From Jidongwangia harbinensis (GTDB lineage Bacteria > Actinomycetota > Actinomycetes > Mycobacteriales > Micromonosporaceae), in the NCBI RefSeq assembly GCF_020216025.1, contig NZ_JAIWNC010000004.1, positions 124,001 to 188,000 on the forward strand: DNA of 64,000 nt. The letters run 5' to 3'. The notes below the pieces were generated by a model. The model was given only the letters and a program-made list of their open reading frames with translations, ran no database searches and had not been told where the DNA came from. How positions within the stretch are numbered: position 1 is the stretch's first letter; each line of letters opens with the position of its first letter. Below are positions 1 through 8,285 of this stretch, piece by piece. A program made the translations under genes and the position numbers.

Positions 1-864
1 GACACCCGTTCGGGTGACGAGAACCGGACCGGCATCGAGCGGCGCCTGCTGCTGGCCCGTGGTGCCGCGATCTTCGCGGGTCTCACCGCCGCCGGGATCA
101 CCGGCTACGGCGTGCGGACCGCGCTCGGCGGCCCGCAGCTCGACCGGGTGCAGATCCCGCTGGCGAAGTTGCCACGGGCGATGGACGGCACCCGGCTCGC
201 CGTCGTGTCCGACATCCACCTCGGCCCGCTGACCGGCCCCGACCACGCGCGGCGGATCGTGGACCTGATCAACTCGGTCGACGCCGACGTGGTGTGCATC
301 GTCGGTGACATGGTCGACGGCACGGTGGAAGAGCTGGGCCGGCTCGCCGCGCCGCTGGCGGACATCCGGGCGCGGCAGGGTGCGTACTTCGTCACCGGCA
401 ACCACGAGTACTACTCCGGCTTCCAGCAGTGGGTCGACGAGGTGGCCCGGCTGGGCGTGCGCCCGCTGCGCAACGAGCGGCTGCAGATCACCACCCGCGG
501 CGGCACGTTCGACCTGGCCGGCGTCAACGACCCGGGTGGCGCCGAGTTCGATGACGCACCGGACTTCGAGCGCGCGCTCGGCGACCGGGACCCGGCCCGG
601 CCGGTCGTCCTCATGGCCCACCAGCCGGTGGTCGCCCGGGACGCCGCCCGGTACGGCGTGGACCTGCAGGTGTCCGGGCACACCCACGGCGGCCAGATGA
701 TGCCGTTCAACCTGCTGGTCCGGCTGGAGCAACCGGTGGTGTCCGGCTTCGGCAAGGTGGACGGCGTACCGGTGTACGTGACGAACGGCGCCGGTTTCTG
801 GGGACCGCCCGTGCGCGTCGGCGCCCCACCGCAGGTCAGCCTCATCGAACTCCGCACACCCTGA
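1..864 (+). CDS. Metallophosphoesterase, 5'-truncated by window edge
   Basis: The frame is open to base 1, so the start lies outside the window; 287 residues are visible. A twin-arginine-like segment (RRLLLARGAA, from visible residue 14) is followed by a short hydrophobic stretch, so the enzyme is probably exported or membrane-anchored. The calcineurin-like metal-binding motifs are all present and in order: DIHLG (71), GD (102), GNHEYY (133) and GHTHGG (225-230). This is the layout of the YkuE/YaeI-like group of membrane-associated metallophosphoesterases, which use two metal ions to cleave phosphoesters. The substrate cannot be read from the sequence. The next gene is 120 bp downstream on the same strand with no clear terminator between them. 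Confidence 0.9.
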   Translation, partial: DTRSGDENRTGIERRLLLARGAAIFAGLTAAGITGYGVRTALGGPQLDRVQIPLAKLPRAMDGTRLAVVSDIHLGPLTGPDHARRIVDLINSVDADVVCIVGDMVDGTVEELGRLAAPLADIRARQGAYFVTGNHEYYSGFQQWVDEVARLGVRPLRNERLQITTRGGTFDLAGVNDPGGAEFDDAPDFERALGDRDPARPVVLMAHQPVVARDAARYGVDLQVSGHTHGGQMMPFNLLVRLEQPVVSGFGKVDGVPVYVTNGAGFWGPPVRVGAPPQVSLIELRTP

Positions 865-984
865 TCCCGTCCAACCGCCCCGCCACCGCCCTTGACCGGA
901 AAGAGGCCCGGCTCTACAGCCATCAAGATCCGTTAATCCGGCTTGAGCGTGGCGGCGTGAAGGCGGACCGGCCGACATGACAGG

Positions 985-3900
985 ATGCAGCGCGTGCCCT
1001 CGGACAACGCAGGGTCCTCGGTCGCCGCGGACGCATACGTCGCGGACCTGCACATCCACTCCCGGTACTCGCGTGCCTGCAGCCGCGACCTGACGCTGCC
1101 CAATCTCGCCTGGTGGGCGCGTCGCAAGGGCATCGCGCTGCTCGGTACCGGCGACTTCACCCACCCGGCGTGGTTCGACCACCTCCGGGAGAGCCTGCAC
1201 CCGGCCGCCGAGCCCGGCCTGTTCCGGCTCAGCGGAGAAGCGGAACGCGACGTCGCCCGCAAGTTGCCGCCGATTCTGCAGGCCGGCGAGCCGGCCCGGT
1301 TCATGCTCAGCGTGGAGATCTCCACGATCTACAAGCGCGACGACCGCACCCGCAAGGTGCACCACCTGATCTACCTGCCCGACTTCGAGGCGGCCGCCCG
1401 GTTCAACACCGCGCTGGGCCGGATCGGCAACCTGACCGCGGACGGCCGCCCGATCCTCGGCCTGGACTCCCGGGACCTGCTGGAGATCGTGCTCGAGGCC
1501 AGCCCCGACGGGTACCTGGTCCCGGCACACATCTGGACGCCGTGGTTCTCCGCGCTCGGCTCCAAGTCCGGTTTCGACGCGATCGCCGACTGCTACGCGG
1601 ACCTGGCGGACCACATCACCGCGGTGGAGACGGGCCTGTCCTCCGACCCGGAGATGAACTGGCGGGTCTCCAGCCTGGACCGGTACCGCCTGGTGTCCAA
1701 TTCGGACGCGCATTCGCCGGCCGCGCTGGCCCGCGAGGCGACGTTGTTCACCGGCACCCCGGACTACTTCGCGGTGAAGGACGGGCGGGGCCTGGCCGGC
1801 ACGCTCGAGTTCTTCCCGGAAGAGGGCAAGTACCACGCGGACGGCCACCGCGCCTGCGGAGTGAACTGGTCCCCCGCGCAGACCCGGGAGAACGCCGGAC
1901 GCTGCCCCGAGTGCGGCAAGCCGCTGACCGTCGGCGTGCTGAGCCGGGTCGAGGATCTGGCCGACCGGCCCGGCGGCGAGGGACGGCGCGCCCCGGCGGT
2001 CGAGCACCTGATCCAGCTGCACGAGATCCTCGGCGAGATCAACGGCGTGGGCGCCAAGTCGAAGACCGTCGAGGCCCAGCTCAACCACGTCGTCGCGACG
2101 CTCGGCGCGGAACTCGACATCCTGCGCAGAGTGCCGGTCGACGACATCGGCCGGGCCGGCGGCGAGCAGCTGCGCGAGGCCGTCACCCGGCTGCGGCGGG
2201 GCGCGGTCCGGCGGATTCCCGGGTACGACGGCGAGTACGGCGTGATCACCCTGTTCGAGCCGGGTGAACTGCGGAACCGCGCCGCCGCCCCGCAGGCTGA
2301 GACGCTGTTCGACGTGCCGCAGCAGCGCACCGCCCCGGCGGTCGGGCGGGCCCCGGTGCCCACCGCACCGGCGCGCGAGTCCGCGAAGAAGAAACCGGCG
2401 CCCAAACCGGTGGCGCCGCCACCGCCGATCGCGCCGCCGCCGTCGCCGCACGAGCCGTTCGAGCCGATGCTGGCCGGGATGGAAGAGGTCGGCACCGGCC
2501 TGCTGGACCGGCTGGACGCGATGCAGCGGGTGGCCGCCTCGGCGCCGGGCGGACCGTTGCTGATCGTGGCCGGCCCGGGCACCGGCAAGACCCGGACGCT
2601 CACCCACCGGATCGCGTACCTCTGTGCCGAGCTGGGGGTCTTCCCGGAGCGCTGCCTGGCCATCACGTTCACCCGGCGCGCCGCCGAGGAGCTGCGCGAA
2701 CGGCTCGACCATCTGCTCGGTGACGTGGCCGAGGACATCACGGTCGGCACGTTCCACTCGGTCGGCCTGACCATCCTGCGGGAGAACGCCAAGGCGGCCG
2801 GTCTGCCGGCGGCGTTCCGGATCGCCGACGACACCGAGCGGGCGCAGGCGCGGGAGCAGGCCGGGGACGACGATGCGGCGTACGCGAAGCTGCTCCGCCA
2901 GCAGGACCTGGTCGACCTGGACGACCTGATCACCTTGCCGGTGACCCTGCTCGGCGACGACCCGGCGCTGGTCGAGCGGTACCGCAAGCGCTGGCAGTGG
3001 ATCTTCGTGGACGAGTATCAGGACGTCGACGAGCAGCAGTACGAACTGCTGCGGCTGCTCAGCCCCGCGGACGGCAACCTCTGCGCGATCGGCGACCCGG
3101 ACCAGGCCATCTATTCGTTCCGCGGCGCCGACGTCCGGTACTTCCTGCGCTTCAACACCGACTTCACCGACGCCCGCCTGGTCCGCCTGACCCGCAACTA
3201 CCGCTCGTCCGCGCCGATCCTGGCCGCCGCCGTGCAGGCCATCGCGCCGACCTCGCTGGTGCGCGGGCGGCGCCTGGACCCGGCCCGGCTGGACCCGGAG
3301 TCGCCGCTGGTGGGCCGGTACTTCGCGGCGAGCGTCGCGGACGAGGCCGACTTCGTGGTCCGTACCGTGGACGAACTGGTCGGCGGACTGTCGCACCGGT
3401 CGCTGGACTCCGGCCGGGTGGACTCCCGCGCGGTCGCGCCGGGCACGCTGTCCTTCTCGGACATCGCGGTGCTGTACCGCGCCGACGCCCAGTCCGGCCC
3501 GATCATGGAGGCGCTGTCGCGGGCCGGCGTGCCGGTGCAGAAGCGCTCACACAATCGACTCCGGGACCGGGCCGGCGTGCAGGTGATCGCTCGCGAGCTC
3601 CGGCACGCGGACGGCCTGGGCGGATCGCTCCCCGCGCGGGTCAAGCTGACCGCGCAGGTGCTGGCCCAGCGGTACGCGGCGCCGACGCTGGACGCGGAAC
3701 AACTGGCCCCGGACGACATCTGGGCCGCCGCCGAGCTGCTGATGCCGCTGGCCCACCGGATCGGCGACGACCCGTCCCGGTTCCTGCAGGAGATCGCCAC
3801 CGGCGCCGAGGTGGACGCGCTGGACCCGCGGGCCGAGGCGGTCAACCTGCTCACCCTGCACGCCGCGAAGGGTCTCGAGTTCCCGGTCGTGTTCCTGGTC

Positions 3901-4170
3901 GGCTGCGAGGACGGCCTGCTGCCGCTGCGCTGGCCGGGCGGCACGCCGACGGACGACGAGGTCGCCGAGGAACGCCGGTTGTTCTTCGTCGGGCTAACCC
4001 GGGCGCAGGACCGGTTGTACGTGTCGCACGCGGCGCGCCGGTTCCGCCACGGCAGCGAACGCGAGCAGGGCCCGACGCCGTTCCTGGACGCGATCGACGC
4101 CGGCCTGTTCGAGCGCATGGGCGACGCCGTTCCGGCCCGCCCCAAGGACCGTCAGCTGCGCCTCCTCTAG
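985..4170 (+). CDS. Endonuclease Q-like PHP nuclease fused to UvrD-type helicase
   Basis: The 1061-residue product has two enzyme halves. Residues 18-430 match the PHP-type EndoQ/TIGR00375 family: the metal motif DLHIHSRYS starts at D21, the region continues with PAHIWTPWF and NSDAHSP, and there is a zinc-ribbon-like cluster (C291, C307, C310, perhaps H288) and a helix-hairpin-helix-like stretch GEINGVGAKSKTVE. A Pro/Ala-rich linker (about 430-510) leads to a UvrD/PcrA-type superfamily 1 helicase with Walker A GPGTGKT (about 530), TFTRRAAEELRERL, GTFHS, DEYQD (676-680), GDPDQAIYSFRGAD, TRNYRSS and LHAAKGLEF. EndoQ enzymes nick DNA 5' of deaminated bases (hypoxanthine, uracil, xanthine); the helicase could then unwind from the nick. 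The coupling is inference. The ATG at 985 was chosen as the first start before the PHP motif; no strong ribosome binding site is visible. Confidence 0.88.
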   Translation: MQRVPSDNAGSSVAADAYVADLHIHSRYSRACSRDLTLPNLAWWARRKGIALLGTGDFTHPAWFDHLRESLHPAAEPGLFRLSGEAERDVARKLPPILQAGEPARFMLSVEISTIYKRDDRTRKVHHLIYLPDFEAAARFNTALGRIGNLTADGRPILGLDSRDLLEIVLEASPDGYLVPAHIWTPWFSALGSKSGFDAIADCYADLADHITAVETGLSSDPEMNWRVSSLDRYRLVSNSDAHSPAALAREATLFTGTPDYFAVKDGRGLAGTLEFFPEEGKYHADGHRACGVNWSPAQTRENAGRCPECGKPLTVGVLSRVEDLADRPGGEGRRAPAVEHLIQLHEILGEINGVGAKSKTVEAQLNHVVATLGAELDILRRVPVDDIGRAGGEQLREAVTRLRRGAVRRIPGYDGEYGVITLFEPGELRNRAAAPQAETLFDVPQQRTAPAVGRAPVPTAPARESAKKKPAPKPVAPPPPIAPPPSPHEPFEPMLAGMEEVGTGLLDRLDAMQRVAASAPGGPLLIVAGPGTGKTRTLTHRIAYLCAELGVFPERCLAITFTRRAAEELRERLDHLLGDVAEDITVGTFHSVGLTILRENAKAAGLPAAFRIADDTERAQAREQAGDDDAAYAKLLRQQDLVDLDDLITLPVTLLGDDPALVERYRKRWQWIFVDEYQDVDEQQYELLRLLSPADGNLCAIGDPDQAIYSFRGADVRYFLRFNTDFTDARLVRLTRNYRSSAPILAAAVQAIAPTSLVRGRRLDPARLDPESPLVGRYFAASVADEADFVVRTVDELVGGLSHRSLDSGRVDSRAVAPGTLSFSDIAVLYRADAQSGPIMEALSRAGVPVQKRSHNRLRDRAGVQVIARELRHADGLGGSLPARVKLTAQVLAQRYAAPTLDAEQLAPDDIWAAAELLMPLAHRIGDDPSRFLQEIATGAEVDALDPRAEAVNLLTLHAAKGLEFPVVFLVGCEDGLLPLRWPGGTPTDDEVAEERRLFFVGLTRAQDRLYVSHAARRFRHGSEREQGPTPFLDAIDAGLFERMGDAVPARPKDRQLRLL

Positions 4171-4320
4171 ACGCCACGCCGGCTCGGGCAGGCGGGCGCC
4201 CGGAGGACGGTCCACAAGCGTCGACGGCCACCCCGCCCCCCAGCCACACCTCACCCCACCCGGCCCACCCCAGCCCAGCCCAGCCGCACCCTGCCCAGCG
4301 CGCCGAGTCGCGTGTGAAGT

Positions 4321-4620
4321 AGAGGCGCGCTACTCGCCGCAACCCCACACGCCCCAGCCACCCGAGCACCGCGTGTGAAGTAGAGGCGCGCCACTCGCCG
4401 CAACCCCACACGCCCCAGCCACCCGAGCACCACGTGCGGAGCAGAGGCGCGCCACTCGCCGCAACCCCACACGCCCCAGCCACCCGAGCACCACGTGCGG
4501 AGCAGAGGCGCGCTACTCGCCGCATCCCCACACGCCCCTGTCACCCGAGCACCGCGTGCAAAGTTGTGGCGCGCTATGCGCCGGAACGCCACACGCGGCG
4601 CCACCCGAACCCAACGAGCG
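4321..4620. repeat. 61-bp tandem repeat, four near-identical units plus one degenerate unit
   Basis: The core AGAGGCGCG recurs at 4321, 4382, 4443 and 4504, exactly 61 bp apart, and in altered form (TGTGGCGCG) at 4566. Units share the segments CTCGCCGCAACCCCACACG and CCCAGCCACCCGAGCACC. Units 1 and 2 are preceded by GTGTGAAGT and units 3 and 4 by GTGCGGAGC, so two subtypes exist. The last unit has diverged. Nothing suggests coding. Size and position resemble the intergenic minisatellites of mycobacteria, but I do not recognise the unit. Confidence 0.9.
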
Positions 4621-4675
4621 ACAACGGCGCGCTCGACAATCGAGCAGCGATACTGAAGATGTTGGAGGGGAGGGC

Positions 4676-4746
4676 AGATCTTGGAGGCGGCGCGCCCTCC
4701 CGGGGGCCATTTCGCTCCAAGAATCGCCTCCGCCTCCAAGAGATCT
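4676..4746. repeat. Inverted repeat, 15-bp arms with a 2-nt bulge
   Basis: The left arm AGATCTTGGAGGCGG (4676-4690) pairs with the right arm CCGCCTCCAAGAGATCT (4730-4746), leaving two unpaired bases (AG) in the right arm and a loop of about 39 nt. It lies between two converging genes. It may form a stem-loop or mark the ends of a small mobile repeat. No U-tract follows, so a classical terminator is not supported. Confidence 0.6.
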
Positions 4747-4894
4747 GAACACTCCGCTAGATCCGGCGGACCACAGGCAACCCCGCGGACACAGGAACCC
4801 GCGGACACAGGTAACTAGTAGCCGCGGGAAACAGGACGGATCAGCCTTCGCCCAACCCGGCTGTCCGCCCTGGGCAGCGCGCCTCGCGAGGCGG

Positions 4895-5512
4895 TCATCG
4901 GACGGTCAGCGGAACGGCCAGGGCGGCGCCCGCCAGCAGGGCCGGCCCGAACGGCAACGGGGTACGGCGCCCGGCCCGGCGGCGGAGCAGCAGCCAGATC
5001 GCGACCGGCCCGTTGATCAGGTGTGGCAGCACCAGGCCGGCGACCAGGGTCGGCCACCCGAACCAGCCGAGCAGGAACGCCAGCACCGTGGCCAGCTTCA
5101 CGTCGCCCAGGCCGAGTCCGTCGCCGGGCAGCAGCGCCAGCCCGAGGTGCCCGAGCCCGGCCAGCGCCGCCGCCAGGCAGGCCCGCCACCAGCCGGTGCC
5201 GCCGCCCGGCAGGACGACCGGCACCACGACGACCGCGGCCAGCGCGCCGACCAGGGGGTCGGGCAGCCGCAACGAGCGCAGGTCGGCCTCGGCGAGGCGG
5301 AGGCCGAGCACGACCGCGGTCATCAGCACCGGCAGCAGCGGCGACGGCCCGGCGACGGCACCGAGACCCCCTGCCGCGGCGGCCCCGACCGGGACGGCCC
5401 GCCACGTGTGCCAGTACCGACGGGACGCCGCACCGGGGCGTACCCCTGGAAAAACCCACGCGGCCGCGGCCGCGCCGAACAGCGCGGCACCGACGCCGGT
5501 CGCGAGAAGCAT
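4895..5512 (-). CDS. Prepilin peptidase (A24 family)
   Basis: The 205-residue, multi-pass membrane protein carries both catalytic aspartate motifs of the type IV prepilin peptidases: ADLRSLRLPDPL and GLGLGDVKLATVLAFLLGWF (the GxGDxK motif). These membrane enzymes cleave the leader of prepilin-like proteins. The N-terminal methyltransferase domain of the long PilD/TcpJ type is missing, as in the short enzymes of actinobacterial Tad/type IV-like systems. No pilus genes lie nearby, so its substrates are encoded elsewhere. The start ATG at 5512 was chosen because it opens directly into the first hydrophobic segment; frames further upstream read into the divergent neighbour. Confidence 0.85.
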   Translation of the reverse strand: MLLATGVGAALFGAAAAAWVFPGVRPGAASRRYWHTWRAVPVGAAAAGGLGAVAGPSPLLPVLMTAVVLGLRLAEADLRSLRLPDPLVGALAAVVVVPVVLPGGGTGWWRACLAAALAGLGHLGLALLPGDGLGLGDVKLATVLAFLLGWFGWPTLVAGLVLPHLINGPVAIWLLLRRRAGRRTPLPFGPALLAGAALAVPLTVR

Positions 5513-5712
5513 GCGGGGAACGTAGCGGGACCGGTACGCGCGGCACGGCGCGTTTTCGCGGCCCTGGGGAAAACTCGCGGGTTCGGGTCGCGTTACCGAC
5601 ACTGGCGGCGAAATGCCGTCCTTGCTCCACTGATCCGCGCGATTCCGGGAGGGAGGTCGGCGGGGCCGCACGCTACCGTGTCGTACAGCGAATCTTCCTG
5701 GAGGACTCCCTG

Positions 5713-6402
5713 ATGACTGCAAACGGCCCGTATCCCGGCCCGCCGTCGCAGCCGTGGTCCGGTGGGGGTTCCGAAGAGCCGTACACCGCGCCCGCCGATC
5801 CGTGGGGGGAGCAGTCGACCGCGTCGGCGCCGGAGTCGGCGGCCTGGGGTGGGCAGCCTCCGTCGGTCCCGCCCGCCATGTCGACGTCGACGGGCTATCC
5901 CTCGCCGTACGCCGCGCCGATGCACAACACCGCACCGCCGGTCTGGGGGCAGCCGGTCGCGCCGCAGCGCCGCCGGAACACGCCGATGGTGGCGTTGGTG
6001 GTCGTGCTGATCCTGTTGATCTGCGGCGGCCTCGGCACCACCGCGTGGCTGCTCACCCGGCCCAAGGATCCGCTGCGCAGCACCGGGCCGGGTCCGGTGG
6101 CGCCGTCCGTCCCACCGGCCACCGAGGAGGCCGCCGATCCGCAGCCGCGCAGCAGCTCGGACGCCCGGTTCGTGGCCAAGGGGCAGTGTGTCCGCAACGA
6201 GGGCACCGAGAGCGTTCCGGAGATGAAGATCGTGCCGTGCGCGAGCGGGACGTTCGAGGTGCTCAAGCGGGTGGACGGGCGCACCACCGGGGAGGCGGAC
6301 GCGGAGAGCAAGTGCGGCAAGGTGCGCAACTACACGAAGTGGTTCTTCTACGACAGCGAGCTGGACAGCCTCGACTTCGTGCTCTGCCTCCGGGAACGGT
6401 AG
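5713..6402 (+). CDS. LppU/SCO3897-like membrane-anchored protein
   Basis: The 229-residue protein has a Pro/Gly/Ser-rich cytoplasmic N-terminus, one membrane segment (about residues 92-115, VALVVVLILLICGGLG), a Pro-rich spacer and a C-terminal extracytoplasmic domain with four cysteines (GQC, VPC, SKC, LCL) that could form two disulfides. The domain pattern matches the LppU/SCO3897 family of actinobacteria, whose function is unknown. A good Shine-Dalgarno sequence (CTGGAGGA) sits 8 nt before the ATG. It is transcribed divergently from the prepilin peptidase gene, with about 200 bp between the starts. Confidence 0.75.
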   Translation: MTANGPYPGPPSQPWSGGGSEEPYTAPADPWGEQSTASAPESAAWGGQPPSVPPAMSTSTGYPSPYAAPMHNTAPPVWGQPVAPQRRRNTPMVALVVVLILLICGGLGTTAWLLTRPKDPLRSTGPGPVAPSVPPATEEAADPQPRSSSDARFVAKGQCVRNEGTESVPEMKIVPCASGTFEVLKRVDGRTTGEADAESKCGKVRNYTKWFFYDSELDSLDFVLCLRER

Positions 6403-6415
6403 GACGCTCTAGCCT

Positions 6416-6483
6416 TCTCTAGCAAATGAGCTAGAGAATCGTAGACGCGACTCGATAGCCATCTCTAGCGCATCAGCTAGAGA
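6416..6483. promoter_or_regulatory. Two copies of a 22-bp palindrome (TCTCTAGC-N6-GCTAGAGA)
   Basis: Perfect 8-bp arms occur twice, at 6416-6437 (spacer AAATGA) and 6462-6483 (spacer GCATCA), 46 bp apart. They fill the gap upstream of the AAA ATPase gene. A possible -10 element TACGGT (6489-6494) follows the second copy and lies 8 nt before the GTG at 6503, so the second palindrome would overlap the promoter spacer. This is the layout of a repressor operator pair. The regulator is unknown; the ATPase has a winged-helix-like C-terminus and autoregulation is possible. Confidence 0.7.
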
Positions 6484-6502
6484 GCCCGATACGGTGCTAT
6501 CC

Positions 6503-7705
6503 GTGGATCCGGTGCGGAACCCGTACGCTCCCGGCGCCGGCCAGCGCCCACCCGAGCTGGCCGGGCGCGGCCGTGAGCTGGACGCCTTCGACGTGGTGCT
6601 GGAGCGGGTCGCCCGCGGCCGTCCGGAGCGCAGCCTGGTGCTCACCGGTCTGCGCGGGGTGGGCAAGACCGTGCTGCTCAACACGCTGCGGTCGGCGGCC
6701 ATCGGGCGGCTCTGGGGCACCGGCAAGATCGAGGCCCGGCCCGACCAGTCGCTGCGCCGCCCGGTCTCCGCGGCACTGCACATGGCGATCCGCGAGCTGA
6801 CCCCGCACCACCGCGATCCGGAGCGGGTGGACGAGGTGCTCGGCGTGCTGAAGGCGTTCGCGCTGCGAGCCAACGACGCCAACGCGAAGCTGCGGGATCG
6901 CTGGGCGCCCGGCATCGACGTGCCGCCGGCCCGCGGCCGGGCCGACTCCGGCGACATCGAGATCGACCTGGTCGAGCTGTTCACCGACGCGGCGTCGCTC
7001 GCCACCGACGTGGGCACCGGCATCGCGCTGTTCATCGACGAGATGCAGGACCTGGGTCCGGCCGACGTGTCCGCGCTCTGCGCCGCCTGCCACGAGCTGT
7101 CCCAGATCGGCGCGCCGCTGATCGTCGTCGGGGCCGGCCTGCCGCACCTGCCGGCGGTGTTGTCCGCGGCGAAGTCGTACTCCGAGCGGCTGTTCCGGTA
7201 CCAGCGGATCGACCGGCTGGACCGGATCGCCGCCGACCTGGCGCTGTGCGCACCCGCCGCCCGGGAGGACGTGGAGTACGAACCGAAGGCGCTCGACCTG
7301 CTCTACGAGAAGTCCGGCGGCTATCCCTACTTCGTCCAGGCGTACGGGAAGGCGACCTGGGACCACGCGCCGCAGTCGCCGGTCACCGACGCCGACGTCC
7401 GGGTCGCCGCCCCGGAGGCGGAGGCCGAACTCGCCGTGGGCTTCTTCGGTTCCCGGTTCGAGCGGGCCACGCCGGCCGAGCGGGAGTACATGCGCACGAT
7501 GGCGACGCTCGCCGGGGACGCCGCGGACGACATGGACGCCGCCGTGCCCACCTCCGACATCGCGGCGTCGCTGGGCCGCAAGCCGGCCAGCCTGTCCCCG
7601 GCCCGGGACGCGTTGATCAAGAAGGGGCTGATCTACTCCGGCGAGCGGGGGACGGTCGCGTTCACCGTCCCGCACTTCGGCCGCTACCTGCGTACCCAAC
7701 CCTGA
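6503..7705 (+). CDS. AAA+ ATPase of the ORC/CDC6-like type
   Basis: The 400-residue product starts with a conserved-looking NPYAPGAGQRPPELAGR segment, followed by Walker A (TGLRGVGKTVLLN), a Walker B-like FIDEMQDL, and a sensor region GAGLPHLP. The C-terminal ~70 residues (AASLGRKPASLSPARDALIKKGLIY) look like a winged helix. This resembles archaeal-type ORC/CDC6 and NTPase proteins seen in many actinobacteria; no function is established that I know. GTG 6503 was preferred over GTG 6494 because the family usually begins at the DPVRNPY segment and because a TACGGT element lies 8 nt upstream, which would suit a leaderless mRNA. The twin palindromes upstream suggest regulated expression. Confidence 0.8.
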   Translation: MDPVRNPYAPGAGQRPPELAGRGRELDAFDVVLERVARGRPERSLVLTGLRGVGKTVLLNTLRSAAIGRLWGTGKIEARPDQSLRRPVSAALHMAIRELTPHHRDPERVDEVLGVLKAFALRANDANAKLRDRWAPGIDVPPARGRADSGDIEIDLVELFTDAASLATDVGTGIALFIDEMQDLGPADVSALCAACHELSQIGAPLIVVGAGLPHLPAVLSAAKSYSERLFRYQRIDRLDRIAADLALCAPAAREDVEYEPKALDLLYEKSGGYPYFVQAYGKATWDHAPQSPVTDADVRVAAPEAEAELAVGFFGSRFERATPAEREYMRTMATLAGDAADDMDAAVPTSDIAASLGRKPASLSPARDALIKKGLIYSGERGTVAFTVPHFGRYLRTQP

Positions 7706-8209
7706 CTAGACGGCACTCCAGGGCGGCGGCGGGTAGAGCACCTCACCGGGTACGACCGGGCCGCGCAGCGGCAGCACCTGCCAGGCGTCGCCGAACGACG
7801 ACCACGGTCCGGTGATCCCGTGCGCCGCCCCCGGCCCGAACCCGAACCGGCCGTAGTACGCCGGGTCGCCGAGCACCACGACCAGGCTCTCCCCGGCGGC
7901 CCGCAGCAGCGCGTCGCGGATCACCGCACTGCCGTGCCCCTGCTTCTGCCGCTCCGGCAGCACCGCCACCGGGCCCAGCGCCAGTGCCGGCACGTCGCCG
8001 TCCGGGCCGGCCACCACGATGCGGCTGAGCAGCGCGTGCGCGATCACCGTGTGGTCCTCGACGGCCACCACGGACAGCTCCGGCAGCCAGGCGTCGCCGG
8101 CGCGCAGCGCGTCCACCAGGTCCGCCTCCGCGGTGGTCTCGAACGCGGCCGCCAGCACGGCGCGGATGCCGGGGAGGTCGTCGGGGCGTTCCGCCCGCAG
8201 CTCGGTCAT
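7706..8209 (-). CDS. GNAT-family N-acetyltransferase
   Basis: The 167-residue protein has the GNAT fold signature: the acetyl-CoA-binding loop LGPVAVLPERQKQGHGSAV (Q/R-x-x-G-x-G/A) and a C-terminal GDPAYYGRFGF motif. The latter is typical of the YhbS-like predicted acetyltransferases. It probably transfers an acetyl group to a small molecule or protein amine; the substrate is unknown. Its stop codon directly abuts that of the AAA ATPase gene (7703-7708), so the two genes converge without a spacer. The ATG at 8209 is the start just before the conserved ERPDD segment. Confidence 0.85.
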   Translation of the reverse strand: MTELRAERPDDLPGIRAVLAAAFETTAEADLVDALRAGDAWLPELSVVAVEDHTVIAHALLSRIVVAGPDGDVPALALGPVAVLPERQKQGHGSAVIRDALLRAAGESLVVVLGDPAYYGRFGFGPGAAHGITGPWSSFGDAWQVLPLRGPVVPGEVLYPPPPWSAV

Positions 8210-8272
8210 GCACCGGCACCCTACGCCACCGGGCCATCCGCAGGATGTCGCGCAGATCCGGCACAACGCGGG

Positions 8273-8278
8273 TATAAC
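8273..8278 (+). promoter_or_regulatory. Candidate -10 element TATAAC for a leaderless mRNA
   Basis: TATAAC ends 7 nt before the ATG at 8286, which would place the transcript start at or next to the start codon. No ribosome binding site precedes this ATG, and leaderless mRNAs are frequent in actinobacteria. No clear -35 element was found. Confidence 0.4.
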
Positions 8279-8285
8279 GAGCGTT

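Larger units (their letters stand above)
4171..4894. other. Long non-coding stretch with repeats
   Basis: About 720 bp lie between the EndoQ-UvrD gene and the prepilin peptidase gene, whose stop codons converge here. The open frames crossing it are made by the tandem repeat or lack coding-like composition, so I call no gene. It holds the 61-bp tandem repeat (4321-4620), a long inverted repeat (4676-4746) and a short direct repeat of the type CGCGGACACAGG at about 4785-4812. The inverted repeat could end transcription from either side, but no U-tract follows it. Confidence 0.7.

Noticed and set aside
4321..4620. CRISPR-like array
   Set aside because: Units are contiguous with no unique spacers and no cas genes are present.
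4251..4808. Open frames of 80-185 codons on both strands across the repeat region
   Set aside because: They are made by the 61-bp tandem repeat and high GC, have no ribosome site and show repeating low-complexity translation.
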